Below are positions 8,137 through 17,246 of a stretch of DNA of 64,000 nt, piece after piece. The notes under the pieces were generated by a model, which worked only from the letters and a program-made list of their open reading frames with translations, did no database searches and was not told where the DNA came from. Source of the DNA: Desulfomonile tiedjei DSM 6799 (lineage in GTDB: Bacteria > Desulfobacterota > Desulfomonilia > Desulfomonilales > Desulfomonilaceae); assembly GCF_000266945.1 (NCBI RefSeq), contig NC_018025.1, positions 558,001 through 622,000 on the forward strand. Direction: 5' to 3'. Both the position numbers and the translations under genes were made by a program. Within the stretch, counting starts at the first letter, position 1, and each line of letters begins with the position of its first letter.

Positions 8137-8742
8137 ATGAGCAGGATGCCGCGATCATTCGTGTACAGATTGACTATAATCTCGTGGATTGTCGTAATCG
8201 CTTCTCTCTCAGGCTGTTTCTCGACTCGGGGTTTGATTGAACTAGAGGCACCGCCGTATCCGCTCTCGTACGAAGACGATTCCACCGCGCGATATGGGAA
8301 TCCGGACGATACCGTGTTCATAGAGGTGAGAAGGACGGAAGTACCGCGTCCTTTGGAAAACCTGGCAATTCGCTATGCCGCGCTTTTTCCCGGTGGCGAG
8401 ATAATCAGGCCGGGAGATACGGAAGAATACTCCACCGTAGAAGGGCGAAAAGCTTATAAGGTCATTTTTCAACCGTCATATGTTCGGTACAGAAAACGTA
8501 TCGATCCCAAGAAGAAGGAAGAACCGCCACCGCCAGGCTGGACGAGGGCTACCCTGGAAGACCCGGAAACCGGAAAGCCTTCAGAGGTGCTTTACGGTCC
8601 AACCGTACGGAGATATCGAGTCCTCTACCTTGTGGAAGGCAACTCCTACGTATATTATGTATTCATGCGTGCTGATGGAGAAATCATAGATTCTGCAAAA
8701 ACGAAGTTCGAAGAATTCGTTCGCAGGATCAAGTACAAGTAG
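8137..8742 (+). CDS. Lipoprotein of unknown function
   Basis: 201 residues with a clear lipoprotein signal: basic RSFVYR, hydrophobic LTIISWIVVIASLSGC, lipobox LSGC. The mature part is beta-rich, with a proline-rich loop (PKKKEEPPPPGW) and a C-terminal pattern RVLYLVEGNSYVYYVFMRADGEI of alternating hydrophobic strands. No family is recognised. It lies 36 bases after the TPR lipoprotein gene and shares its orientation, suggesting one transcript. The Shine-Dalgarno is weak, but the lipobox supports the ATG. Confidence 0.7.
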   Translation: MSRMPRSFVYRLTIISWIVVIASLSGCFSTRGLIELEAPPYPLSYEDDSTARYGNPDDTVFIEVRRTEVPRPLENLAIRYAALFPGGEIIRPGDTEEYSTVEGRKAYKVIFQPSYVRYRKRIDPKKKEEPPPPGWTRATLEDPETGKPSEVLYGPTVRRYRVLYLVEGNSYVYYVFMRADGEIIDSAKTKFEEFVRRIKYK

Positions 8743-8783
8743 AAATTCTCCTGATATTCAACAAAATTGCCAGAGGAAATCTC

Positions 8784-9656
8784 GTGAAATACATCGGTGC
8801 TGTTTATCGACCCCCAAGTGAAGCGCAAAGCCTTATTATTCAGGCTACCCTCGGATGTAATCATAATCAATGTACATTCTGCGGAAGCTATAGAGATAAA
8901 CGATTTACCATCAGAAGTCTTCAGGAAATCAAAGAGGATTTGGCAGATGCCCGTCATATGGGCCCGGTGGACAGAGTATTTTTGGCGGATGGAGATGCTC
9001 TGTGTATTCCACAGAAACGTCTGCTGGAGATAATCGAAGCGGTAAATGAAACGTTTCCGACATTGGAACGGATCGGAATTTATGCCAATGCGAAAAACAT
9101 ATTGCGCAAGTCACTCGACGATCTTCGGGAACTTCGCAAGCGAAAGCTCGGTATCATATATCTCGGCGTTGAAACAGGAGATGCTCCGCTCCTGGAGAAA
9201 ATCTGCAAAGGCGCAACATACGACGATCTCGTGGTTTCGGCACGGAGAGTCAAAGACGCAGGAATAACGCTTTCCGTTACCGTGTTGCTCGGAATCGGCG
9301 GGATTGAGGGCAGCCGCCAACATGCTCGAGAAACCGCTCGAATCCTGACCGATATGGACCCCGATTATGTTGGGGCTCTCAGCGTGATCGTGGTTCCCGG
9401 GACACCTCTTCATCAGGAGTATGTGGAAGGCAGATTTCACATACCCGATCCTTTCGATCTCATTGAAGAATTGAGAACCATGATTTCGGAATCCTCCTTT
9501 ACGCATTGTGTCTTCAGGTCTAACCACGCATCCAACTATCTACCCGTAAAGGCGACTCTTCCGAAAGACAAAGAACAGATATTACGCGCTATAGACCGGG
9601 TGCTGCAGACCCGAGACAAAAATATGTTGAGGCCGGAATTTCTCAGAGCACTGTAA
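8784..9656 (+). CDS. Radical SAM protein
   Basis: 290 residues. The cluster motif is CNHNQCTFC at about residues 29-37, a C-x4-C-x2-C spacing rather than the textbook C-x3-C-x2-C. This variant is known from an uncharacterised radical SAM group resembling Elp3/HemN-type enzymes. Further TIM-barrel markers are FLADGDAL, GIYANAKNI, GIYLGVETG (the GGE-equivalent and SAM-ribose region) and VTVLLGIGG. It has no C-terminal extra-cluster cysteines, so it is a minimal radical SAM core. Start is GTG 8784 with GAGGAA about six bases upstream. The substrate cannot be assigned. It is 41 bases downstream of the lipoprotein pair and upstream of the activase, with no clear functional link. Confidence 0.85.
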   Translation: MKYIGAVYRPPSEAQSLIIQATLGCNHNQCTFCGSYRDKRFTIRSLQEIKEDLADARHMGPVDRVFLADGDALCIPQKRLLEIIEAVNETFPTLERIGIYANAKNILRKSLDDLRELRKRKLGIIYLGVETGDAPLLEKICKGATYDDLVVSARRVKDAGITLSVTVLLGIGGIEGSRQHARETARILTDMDPDYVGALSVIVVPGTPLHQEYVEGRFHIPDPFDLIEELRTMISESSFTHCVFRSNHASNYLPVKATLPKDKEQILRAIDRVLQTRDKNMLRPEFLRAL

Positions 9657-9775
9657 CGAAATTAATGCACTGACAATACGACTGAATGAAACAGTCGTTA
9701 TAGAGAAAGCAATAAAAGCATGAGACACGCTGACATAGGTCAAATGTCTTGTACGTGATGTACGGGGGAATTGAC

Positions 9776-12700
9776 GTGAATAATTTTCTTGGAATTGACT
9801 GTGGTTCGGTCAGCCTTAATCTCGTTCTCCTTCGGGACAATTACGAGCCGGAATGTGTGTACTTGCGAACTCGCGGCCGCCCTCTCCAGGCATTCACGAG
9901 CGGTCTTAAGGAGCTCATGACCCGGTGCGATAACGATCCCGGAGCGGTTTGCGCGATTGTCACCGGCAGCGGCAGAGAACTCCTCTCCCAGGCGCTTGGA
10001 ATCCCTGCAGTAAACGAAATCACGGCTCATGCCACAGGCACTCATCGGATCGATCCCAGGGTGAGAACAATTGTGGAAATCGGGGGACAAGACGCCAAGT
10101 TCATGCGGATAGAGCCAATATCCGGAAGAATTACTCCCCGCATGCTCGTTTTCAGAATGAATGAAATCTGCGCTGCAGGTACGGGCGCATTTCTGGACGA
10201 ACAGGCACAAAGATTGGGGATCGAAATCGAATCTTTCGGCAGCATCGGGCTTAAGAGCACCCATCCCGCCCATATAGCCGGCAGATGTGCAGTCTTTGCG
10301 AAAACCGATATGATTCATCATGCTCAGGAAGGTACTCCTCTTCCGGACATTCTCATGGGCCTGGCCTATGCGTTGGCACGAAATTACATGGCCAGCCTGA
10401 TAAAAGGGGAGCATCTGGAACCGCCGGTGTCGTTGCAGGGCGGCGTCATGAGCAATGAAGCGGTTGTCCGAGCTCTTCGCGAATCGTTGGGTTTGCAGCC
10501 GGAGGAGATCATAGTGCCTCCCATGCACACGGTTTTGGGAGCGCTCGGTTGTGCCGTACTTGCAGCCCGCGATCACGGGAGTCTGTCCACCTCGCTTTCG
10601 GGACTGTGCAAACGAGCCGACGCATATATCGTCAATTCATCTGTGCGGCGTTTGCCGCAATTGGGAAGAAGCAAACCCTTCAAAGCGGAATACGCCGATT
10701 GTTCAGCGTCGGATATTCCGGAATTGCCCCTCATCTTGGGACTGGACATCGGGTCCGTGTCTGTCAAAGGCGTTGTCATCGACGCTCAAGGTCGCATCCT
10801 GAAACAGGATTATCGTTTATCGCATTCAGAATCAGTGCAGGCGGTTAGGGAAGTAGTGCAGGTTCTCACGGAAGAGGCCCCGTACCCGACCTATATTGCA
10901 GTGACCGGAAGCGGCAGAGAGCTTGTAGGGAAACTCCTGGACGCCGATCTGATCGTGAATGAAATTTCCGCCCAAGCCGCTGCTGCTCTGTTTTTCGATC
11001 CGAATGCCGATGCTGTGGTGGAAATAGGCGGCCAGGACTCCAAATGGATATCCCTTGCCGATGGCCATATTCAAGATTTCGAGATGAATCGGGTTTGCGC
11101 CGCGGGAACGGGAAGCTTCCTCATGGCCCAGGCGGAGCGGCTTGGTTTGACCATGGGGGATCCTTTTTCCGATGCGGCATTCAAGTCTGAAAATCCGGCA
11201 GATCTGGGAAACCGTTGCACAGTGTTCATGGAATCCGATCTCATTCATCATCAGAACACAGGTGCATCTATCGACGATCTCGCTGCAGGCGTTTGTGTCA
11301 GCATTGTACGGAACTATCTGGAGAGAGTGGCCGGCCACAAGACCCTGGGAAAACGAATCCTGTTCTTTGGCGGTGTTGCTGCGACGTCCGCGGTGAAGGC
11401 TGCTTTTGAACAATCGACAGGTAGAGAATTTCAAGTCCCTCCATTTCACAGAGTGTCGGGGGCGTACGGCTCCGCTTTGAAGCTGCTGGAACAGGTCAAG
11501 CAACAAGCACTCGTCCCGAATCGCGATCGAGTTTTCAAGTGGGACGACTCTGAAATCAGCGCTTCGTCGTTTTCCTGTAATAGATGCTCCAACACCTGCC
11601 GTATCGGAAAATACCTTTTTCGCAATAAGGTGGTTTTTCATGGAGGCATTTGTGAGCGATGGGAATCCGCTGGATTAGATTCCCGTAGACAATCGGCTGA
11701 CGATTTCTTCACTTTTCGCGTACAAATGCTCGAGAATCTCTGCGCAACCGACGACTCCAATGCTGCTAATGACAATACTTGGTTCATGCTGAGGCATCCG
11801 CAGTTCTATGAATGGTTTCCTTTCTGGCACAGCTTCTGCCGGGAATTGGGAATCACCCTGATTCCCGCGCCGAGAATCGATAGGGTCCAGTTTGAAGCAG
11901 GTGCAAAGAAGCTTTCCGTAGAAACGTGCATGCCCATAAAAGTCATGGCAGGCCAGCTCAAGAATCTGACTGAATCGGGTGCTCGAACGATTTTTCATCC
12001 AGCGGTTCTCGTGGAGCGATTTCAAGAAGAAGAACTACGGCCGGTTGATTTTTGCCCGTATATTCAAGCTTCCTCCCAGTTTTTCAAAGGAAGCTTCGAC
12101 GTGGATTGGAAAGAGCTTTTTATCCACGGGCGAATAGATCCTGACTCGTTTTTCCATGAGCATACGAAATTCGCCAAGGAATTGGGGTTTTCCGGACGAA
12201 AGGCACGAACGGCATTTGAATCGGCAATGGATGTTCAGAGATCTTTTTCCGATAGCTTATTTGATGGAGGCAAGAGATTCCTGGAATCTCTCGGGCCAGA
12301 TGAAAAAGCCATCGTCCTCTTGGGAAAACCGTACCATGTTTCAGACCCCTTCCTGAACATGAATATCGGGAACATTTTCCATCGTTTGAATATCAGGGCA
12401 TTGCCGGGCGATCTCTTTCCGCTCGGTCCTGAATTCGGAGAGAGAAGCGTTTCCTGGAAGCATCATTGGCAAACGGTCCGGGTGGCACAGGCAATCGCAA
12501 CGGACCCGAGGCTTTTTCCGGTATTGCTGACTTTTTTCGGGTGCGGACCGGATGCATTCACGTATCGTCATATTCATCAGGCATTGAAGGGAAAACCGCT
12601 GTTAATGCTTGAAATGGACGAACATACGTCCAAGGCGGGAATCATAACTCGGGTTGAAGCATTTCTCGATCGCATTCGGAATGTAAGCCGCAAGACCGCA

Positions 12701-13990
12701 AAGGACCAAGACGCGACAGCAGTAAAACGAAGACCGCCTGACCCGGGAATCGAATGCCTGTCCGGACGGCTGGATGAAAAGAGAACTTCGCCGATAAAAA
12801 AAGTGTACGTGCCGTACATGAGCGACCATTCCTTCGCATTTTCTGCTGCAGCTCAATCCATCGGCATAGAGGCCGAAGTGCTTCCTCCTCCTGATGAAGA
12901 TTCCGAACAGCTCGGAAGGCCCCATACTATGGGAGGTGAATGTCATCCGTTCGTCCTGATTCTCGGAGATTACTTGAAGATGGCCGCTCGATGCCCATCG
13001 CACGAAGCCAGAAAATCGATGTTCTACATTATCGGCCCTGATGCATGCAGGGTGGGCCAATATCCGGTATATATCGGTAAGATCGGACGGCAGCTCGGTT
13101 TTGAGATAGAAGTGATCGAAAATGTCGGTCAGGTGCTCACGCGATTAGGGCTCAGTAGATGGGCTGAACAACGAATCCTCCTAAGACTCTGGGAAGGTCT
13201 GAATGCATACGATGTTCTGTTACAGGCATTCCTGGCTATTCGGCCTTTTGCACAAGATCACCAAGCGTTGAACGCGAATTATTTCGCTGCAAGAGACATC
13301 CTTTTCCGTGCCCTATGTGACGGACACGTTCGTCAGGGAGTGGAAGACGCTTTCAATACGCTTTATCAGTCAGCAGTAAGAGAATCGGAATCGAAACCGG
13401 TAATCGCCGTTACGGGTGATTACTATACAAGAATTGTCTCGTATGCGAATAATGGAGTGTACAAAGAGATAGAATCTTTGGGCGGAATTCTCTGGTCTCC
13501 GCCGATGTTTTCCGATTCGTTGAAGCTGGGATATTTGAGAAATTTGGTTTGGAGCCTACTAAGCGGCAGATCGAAATCGGCGGCAGGGAACGGTCTTTTA
13601 TTTGCGCTCCTGAGTCTGCTCGAGTTCCGGATCAAGAGCCCGGACATCGTAAAACGATCCTTATCAGTGCCCTCAGATCTTGCGGGACTCGACCTCTGGC
13701 GCAAAGTGTCGCCCCATGCCAGCACAAAACTCCCCACCGGAATAATTGCGCCTCTTGGAACCGCCCTGCAGCAAGTGGATTCCGGTGCTCATGGCATTCT
13801 CAATCTTATGGCTCTGAATTGTGCTTACGGGACGGTTATTACCACTGCGCTGCTCCGAACGCTCAGAAACCATGTCAATACGCCAATGCTTACTCTCGTC
13901 TATGACGGTCTGAAAAAGACAAATGAGAAAACCAGACTGGAAGCTTTTATGGACCAGGTATGGCAACATTTTAGAGCAAAAACAGGGTAG
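9776..13990 (+). CDS. Tandem acyl-CoA dehydratase/benzoyl-CoA reductase-type activase (BadF/BadG/BcrA/BcrD family, fused)
   Basis: 1404 residues. Two ASKHA ATPase modules lie in tandem (about residues 1-270 and 315-600), each with DCGSVS/DIGSVS phosphate loops, VTGSGREL, EIGGQD and CAAGTG. Each also has a cysteine pair spaced 40 residues (C132/C171 and C441/C481 from the GTG), matching the inter-subunit [4Fe-4S] ligands of HgdC activases. A Cys-rich linker (CNRCSNTCRIGKYLF) and a long C-terminal region of the CoA-activase/DUF2229 and HgdB-like type follow. By family, ATP hydrolysis drives one-electron reduction of a partner dehydratase. I chose GTG 9776 (GGGGGA seven bases upstream) over ATG 9749. 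No dehydratase subunit is adjacent, so the partner is unknown. Confidence 0.88.
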   Translation: MNNFLGIDCGSVSLNLVLLRDNYEPECVYLRTRGRPLQAFTSGLKELMTRCDNDPGAVCAIVTGSGRELLSQALGIPAVNEITAHATGTHRIDPRVRTIVEIGGQDAKFMRIEPISGRITPRMLVFRMNEICAAGTGAFLDEQAQRLGIEIESFGSIGLKSTHPAHIAGRCAVFAKTDMIHHAQEGTPLPDILMGLAYALARNYMASLIKGEHLEPPVSLQGGVMSNEAVVRALRESLGLQPEEIIVPPMHTVLGALGCAVLAARDHGSLSTSLSGLCKRADAYIVNSSVRRLPQLGRSKPFKAEYADCSASDIPELPLILGLDIGSVSVKGVVIDAQGRILKQDYRLSHSESVQAVREVVQVLTEEAPYPTYIAVTGSGRELVGKLLDADLIVNEISAQAAAALFFDPNADAVVEIGGQDSKWISLADGHIQDFEMNRVCAAGTGSFLMAQAERLGLTMGDPFSDAAFKSENPADLGNRCTVFMESDLIHHQNTGASIDDLAAGVCVSIVRNYLERVAGHKTLGKRILFFGGVAATSAVKAAFEQSTGREFQVPPFHRVSGAYGSALKLLEQVKQQALVPNRDRVFKWDDSEISASSFSCNRCSNTCRIGKYLFRNKVVFHGGICERWESAGLDSRRQSADDFFTFRVQMLENLCATDDSNAANDNTWFMLRHPQFYEWFPFWHSFCRELGITLIPAPRIDRVQFEAGAKKLSVETCMPIKVMAGQLKNLTESGARTIFHPAVLVERFQEEELRPVDFCPYIQASSQFFKGSFDVDWKELFIHGRIDPDSFFHEHTKFAKELGFSGRKARTAFESAMDVQRSFSDSLFDGGKRFLESLGPDEKAIVLLGKPYHVSDPFLNMNIGNIFHRLNIRALPGDLFPLGPEFGERSVSWKHHWQTVRVAQAIATDPRLFPVLLTFFGCGPDAFTYRHIHQALKGKPLLMLEMDEHTSKAGIITRVEAFLDRIRNVSRKTAKDQDATAVKRRPPDPGIECLSGRLDEKRTSPIKKVYVPYMSDHSFAFSAAAQSIGIEAEVLPPPDEDSEQLGRPHTMGGECHPFVLILGDYLKMAARCPSHEARKSMFYIIGPDACRVGQYPVYIGKIGRQLGFEIEVIENVGQVLTRLGLSRWAEQRILLRLWEGLNAYDVLLQAFLAIRPFAQDHQALNANYFAARDILFRALCDGHVRQGVEDAFNTLYQSAVRESESKPVIAVTGDYYTRIVSYANNGVYKEIESLGGILWSPPMFSDSLKLGYLRNLVWSLLSGRSKSAAGNGLLFALLSLLEFRIKSPDIVKRSLSVPSDLAGLDLWRKVSPHASTKLPTGIIAPLGTALQQVDSGAHGILNLMALNCAYGTVITTALLRTLRNHVNTPMLTLVYDGLKKTNEKTRLEAFMDQVWQHFRAKTG

Positions 13991-14079
13991 ACGGCGCGGG
14001 TCTGTTCGTTTTCGACAGAGTGTTCCGGAAACCCACTCGTTTGCAATATATGCGGGTATCGGCCGACCTCCGTGCCGAC

Positions 14080-14266
14080 TATACCGATTCTCGAAAGTAA
14101 TCACGGATTGTGAAGAGGAGTTCCCAGCACTTGGTAGCGCCGGCCTCCGTGCCGGCGAACAATTCACCAAACAAATCAATAAGTTCTCGCCGGCAGGGAC
14201 GCCGGCGCTACTGATTCTTCCCATTGCAGGCATTGGATTCCGTCAAGACTTTCGATAACCGCTATA
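14080..14266. repeat. Family C palindromic repeat (MITE-like), copy C1
   Basis: This 187-bp intact unit has terminal inverted repeats TATACCGATTCTCGAAAGTA (left) and TATAGCGGTTATCGAAAGTC (right, other strand). The core is two hairpins, GCGCCGGCCTCCGTGCCGGCG and CGCCGGCAGGGACGCCGGCG, joined by an AT-rich spacer. Copy C2, interrupted by an IS, is at 31278-32990 in opposite orientation. There is no ORF. Confidence 0.8.
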
Positions 14267-14273
14267 ATAGACT

Positions 14274-14417
14274 TTGCATTCAAGACGCTAACGACACTGA
14301 CCTGACTGCGCAGGTCAGTGGCACCCCTTGTATCCGGGATTGATGCGGTTTTGGGTGCCACGGACCTGCCCTGCAGGTCCGTGCTGTCGCCTCAATGAGA
14401 ACTATCTTGATGGCTTG
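14274..14417. repeat. Family B palindromic repeat (MITE-like), copy B1
   Basis: Begins TTGCATTCAAGACGCTAACG and ends near ATCTTGATGGCTTGTCC. Internal hairpins are ACTGACCTGACTGCGCAGGTCAGT and CACGGACCTGCCCTGCAGGTCCGTG. Two further copies lie at 45177 and 54786. It lies 7 bases from the family C copy, so two unrelated repeats sit side by side. The following ~280 bases up to 14696 show nothing recognisable. Confidence 0.75.
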
Positions 14418-14696
14418 TCCGTATAGAGCGAATCAGCGTTGTCCATCCGGATCTTATTGTATCGCTTGAGCCGAAATGTGAAGACTAAATATAGCCCTAC
14501 TTCTTCTAATCTTCTGCAAGCATCTGGTCGCAGACACGTCTCAACTTCGCTTGCCATCGTTTCTGTTTTACGATAAGCTCTATGATCGGATTTTTCCCTG
14601 TCCGTAAGCTGAACCCGAAATCCTCGATCCGGATATAATCAGCTACCACTCGAAACGCTCACATTTGTGGAGCTTCCGATGAAAGGAGTTCAATTG

Positions 14697-14945
14697 ATGC
14701 GAGTGATTACCGTCTGCGTGGGGAGCGCTTGCCATCTGAAAGGTTCCCACGAGATAATCGATTATTTCAAGAAAGCAATCAAGGATGCTCGTCTTGATAG
14801 CGAAGTGGAACTCAAGGGCACTTTCTGCATGGACAAATGCACCGAGGGTGTGAACATTCTGATAGACGAGGATCCGTTTCACGCGAGTTCAGTTGATGAC
14901 GCGCATCAAATATTTCAGACGGAAATACTCCAAAAGCGCAAATAA
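14697..14945 (+). CDS. [2Fe-2S] thioredoxin-fold ferredoxin (NuoE/HydC-like)
   Basis: 82 residues. It starts MRVITVCVGSACHLKG, with CVGSAC (C-x4-C) and a later FCMDKC (C-x3-C), the four-cysteine set of thioredoxin-like [2Fe-2S] proteins such as the NuoE C-terminal domain and the small subunits of [FeFe]-hydrogenases. ATG 14697 has AGGAG eight bases upstream; the frame also opens ten codons earlier but without a better site. The next gene starts 12 bases after the stop, giving a three-gene operon with a sensor and a SpoIIE phosphatase. It probably acts as an electron relay or redox ligand for the sensor; that is inferred from context only. Confidence 0.88.
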   Translation: MRVITVCVGSACHLKGSHEIIDYFKKAIKDARLDSEVELKGTFCMDKCTEGVNILIDEDPFHASSVDDAHQIFQTEILQKRK

Positions 14946-14957
14946 GAAGGTGACCTC

Positions 14958-17246
14958 ATGGATCCCGTTACCTCAAAACGCGTACCCTGGAAGAGCTGGA
15001 ACGATTTTACCGGATGGGCCCAAGATTTTTCTCTGAAGAAGAAAGTCCTGGGAGGATTCCTCGGAGTGGTGATCCTGGTAGGGCTGGTCACCAGTCTCAT
15101 CGGAACGAGACTTGCCAGAGAAACCATTCTGGAACGTGCCAGAATAAGGCTTTTCAGCGATTTGGCAACCGCAGGTTTCATCTTGAGGAGTTCACAGGAA
15201 ACCCTGGAGCTCAAGATTCGCCTCGTCACGGGATCGGACAAACTACGGGACCTGATCGAAAAGAAAGATCTGAAGGGGCTTCGAGAACGGCTCTCCATAA
15301 TTGCAGTGGAAAACGATTTGGATTTTCTTTCGGTGATCGACGCGAACGGAAAGCTGCTCGCCAGAGCTTTTGTAGAGGAGGGAACGCCTGCAAAGATTGC
15401 CGATGATGCACTCTTGACTGCGGCAATGGGGGGAAAAGAAGCGTCAGGTCTCATGCTTGTTTCCACCCAGAGACTCGCTCTCGAGAATCCAACCCTTCTA
15501 CAAAAACTCGATTCCAAAAACGGAATGATCATGGAGGCGGCGCATCCTCTGGTCATCGATTCCAAGACGAACGCCGTGTTGTACGGAGGGACACTACTCA
15601 ATAATAACAATCTCATTGTAGATCGTATTTCTCATAGACTGTTCAGAGGTGAAGTCTACAACAGAAGAGAATTAGGCTATGTAGCAATCTATCAGCACGA
15701 TCGTGCAATCAGCTCCACGCTTAAGACCAGAGAAGGGCTTCCGGTGATCGGGTTCATCGCCGATCCCCGGATTCGGGAAGAAGTATTACAAAAAGGACAG
15801 TCTGAGATTACCTGGGAATCTCAGATGGGAGCCAAGTATCTTTCTGCAACGGAACCTGTAAAGGATTGGGAAAACAAGATAATCGGTGCCATTCAGGTGG
15901 CTACTCTGGAACAACCCATAACTCTGGTTATAGATCAGCTTGTTGCGACGTTTCTCATTGTGGGGTTTTTGGGCGTTCTATTGATGGCTGCAATTTCCTA
16001 TTATCTCGTTCAATGGATCAATAGACCTCTCGAACAAATGCTTTATGCTGCACGAGGCGCTGCGGAAGGGGATTTAAGCCGCGAAGTGCCGGTCGTGGCA
16101 CGGGATGAAATCGGAGAATTAGCTGCAACGTTTAATCTCATGATCCGAAATCTCGCGGAATCAAGGAACAAATTGGAAGACTGGGGCAAGCAGCTTGCTT
16201 CCAAAGTGGCCGAGCAAACGGGAGAACTCAATCAGGCAAGGGAACAGGTTGCACGCGTCAAGAAGCTTGCCTCACTGGAAAAAATGGCTGACGGCATGGC
16301 GCATATAATGCAACACATTTCGGATCCCCTCCTGATTTTTCCCAGCTCCGAGGACGAATCAGGTGCAACCAGCCGTATTCTGGTGCTGGACACCGATGAA
16401 AAGGTCTTGGAAATATGTCAACGAATCCTGGAGAGTGAAGGATTCGACGTGAAGACCACAAGATCGGTGAATGAGGCATTGAATGCCCTGGAACAACAGT
16501 TCTTCGACATTGTGGTCGCGGACATTGACATGCCTGAAATGGGAGGCCAGGAACTCCTCAAGGAAATCAAATACCGGCAGCCGGAAGTGCTCGTCATCAT
16601 GACCGCTTCGTTCAAAGCCACTGAAGAAGCCGTCGAGACCGTAAAACTCGGAGCCTTCGACTACATACCTAAACCATTCGGTCCGCATCAAATACTCTTG
16701 ATGATCTATACCGCTCTGCAAACCAGGGAGATGCTCAAAAAAACTCGTAAACAGCATGCGGAACGAAGAGCCGAGACCATATTCCAGCGATTGCCCGTAG
16801 CAATAGCACTGGCGGATGAAGCTCACCGTGTTGTGTATCACAACAATGCTTTCATTGAACTTGCTGCTCCTGACGGACACGAACCGATTCAGGGAAAGAC
16901 TTTTCGGCAGCTCTTCGGGGTGGATCCTCTTGATAAGGATGAAGAAGATTCCAGCTCAAGATGGCTGCAATTGGAGAAAGTGGGGAGGACGGCGAAGTTG
17001 TACAATTTCGAGTTGCCCGAAGAGGATCTCCGGGTATTGATGCTTCTCGACATCACGGAAACTGTCATGAAAGACCAGCAGGCAGACGTCTTCAAAGCCG
17101 AAACTATTTCCAAAGCACAACAGGTGATACATCAACAGATGCGGGTTGCCCAGGAAATCGCCGGGCTCCTCGGTGAAACCACTGCTGAAACCAAAGCTGC
17201 ACTCTTCGAATTGATCAAGCTCGCCGGAGAGGGAGAGTCGAGATGA
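14958..17246 (+). CDS. Membrane sensor with HAMP, receiver and PAS domains, no kinase domain
   Basis: 762 residues. TM1 is at residues 31-49 and an extracytoplasmic sensing region (dCACHE-like) covers ~50-320. TM2 is at ~325-347, followed by HAMP (INRPLEQML...DEIGEL) and a coiled coil. A receiver domain starts near 473 with phosphoacceptor D522 in VVADIDMP, T of MTAS and K of YIPKPFG. A PAS-like domain (~595-710) ends in a conserved tail, QQVIHQQMRVAQEIAGLLGE. No HisKA/HATPase domain is present, so it cannot be a complete histidine kinase. PAS proteins with this tail occur, from memory, beside SpoIIE-type phosphatases and [FeFe]-hydrogenase genes in anaerobes. It overlaps the SpoIIE gene by 4 bases (ATGA), indicating translational coupling. 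Confidence 0.85.
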   Translation: MDPVTSKRVPWKSWNDFTGWAQDFSLKKKVLGGFLGVVILVGLVTSLIGTRLARETILERARIRLFSDLATAGFILRSSQETLELKIRLVTGSDKLRDLIEKKDLKGLRERLSIIAVENDLDFLSVIDANGKLLARAFVEEGTPAKIADDALLTAAMGGKEASGLMLVSTQRLALENPTLLQKLDSKNGMIMEAAHPLVIDSKTNAVLYGGTLLNNNNLIVDRISHRLFRGEVYNRRELGYVAIYQHDRAISSTLKTREGLPVIGFIADPRIREEVLQKGQSEITWESQMGAKYLSATEPVKDWENKIIGAIQVATLEQPITLVIDQLVATFLIVGFLGVLLMAAISYYLVQWINRPLEQMLYAARGAAEGDLSREVPVVARDEIGELAATFNLMIRNLAESRNKLEDWGKQLASKVAEQTGELNQAREQVARVKKLASLEKMADGMAHIMQHISDPLLIFPSSEDESGATSRILVLDTDEKVLEICQRILESEGFDVKTTRSVNEALNALEQQFFDIVVADIDMPEMGGQELLKEIKYRQPEVLVIMTASFKATEEAVETVKLGAFDYIPKPFGPHQILLMIYTALQTREMLKKTRKQHAERRAETIFQRLPVAIALADEAHRVVYHNNAFIELAAPDGHEPIQGKTFRQLFGVDPLDKDEEDSSSRWLQLEKVGRTAKLYNFELPEEDLRVLMLLDITETVMKDQQADVFKAETISKAQQVIHQQMRVAQEIAGLLGETTAETKAALFELIKLAGEGESR

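Noticed and set aside
13923-14258. 111-codon ORF at the activase 3' end
   Set aside because: It crosses family C repeat DNA and overlaps the activase in another frame; no start signal.
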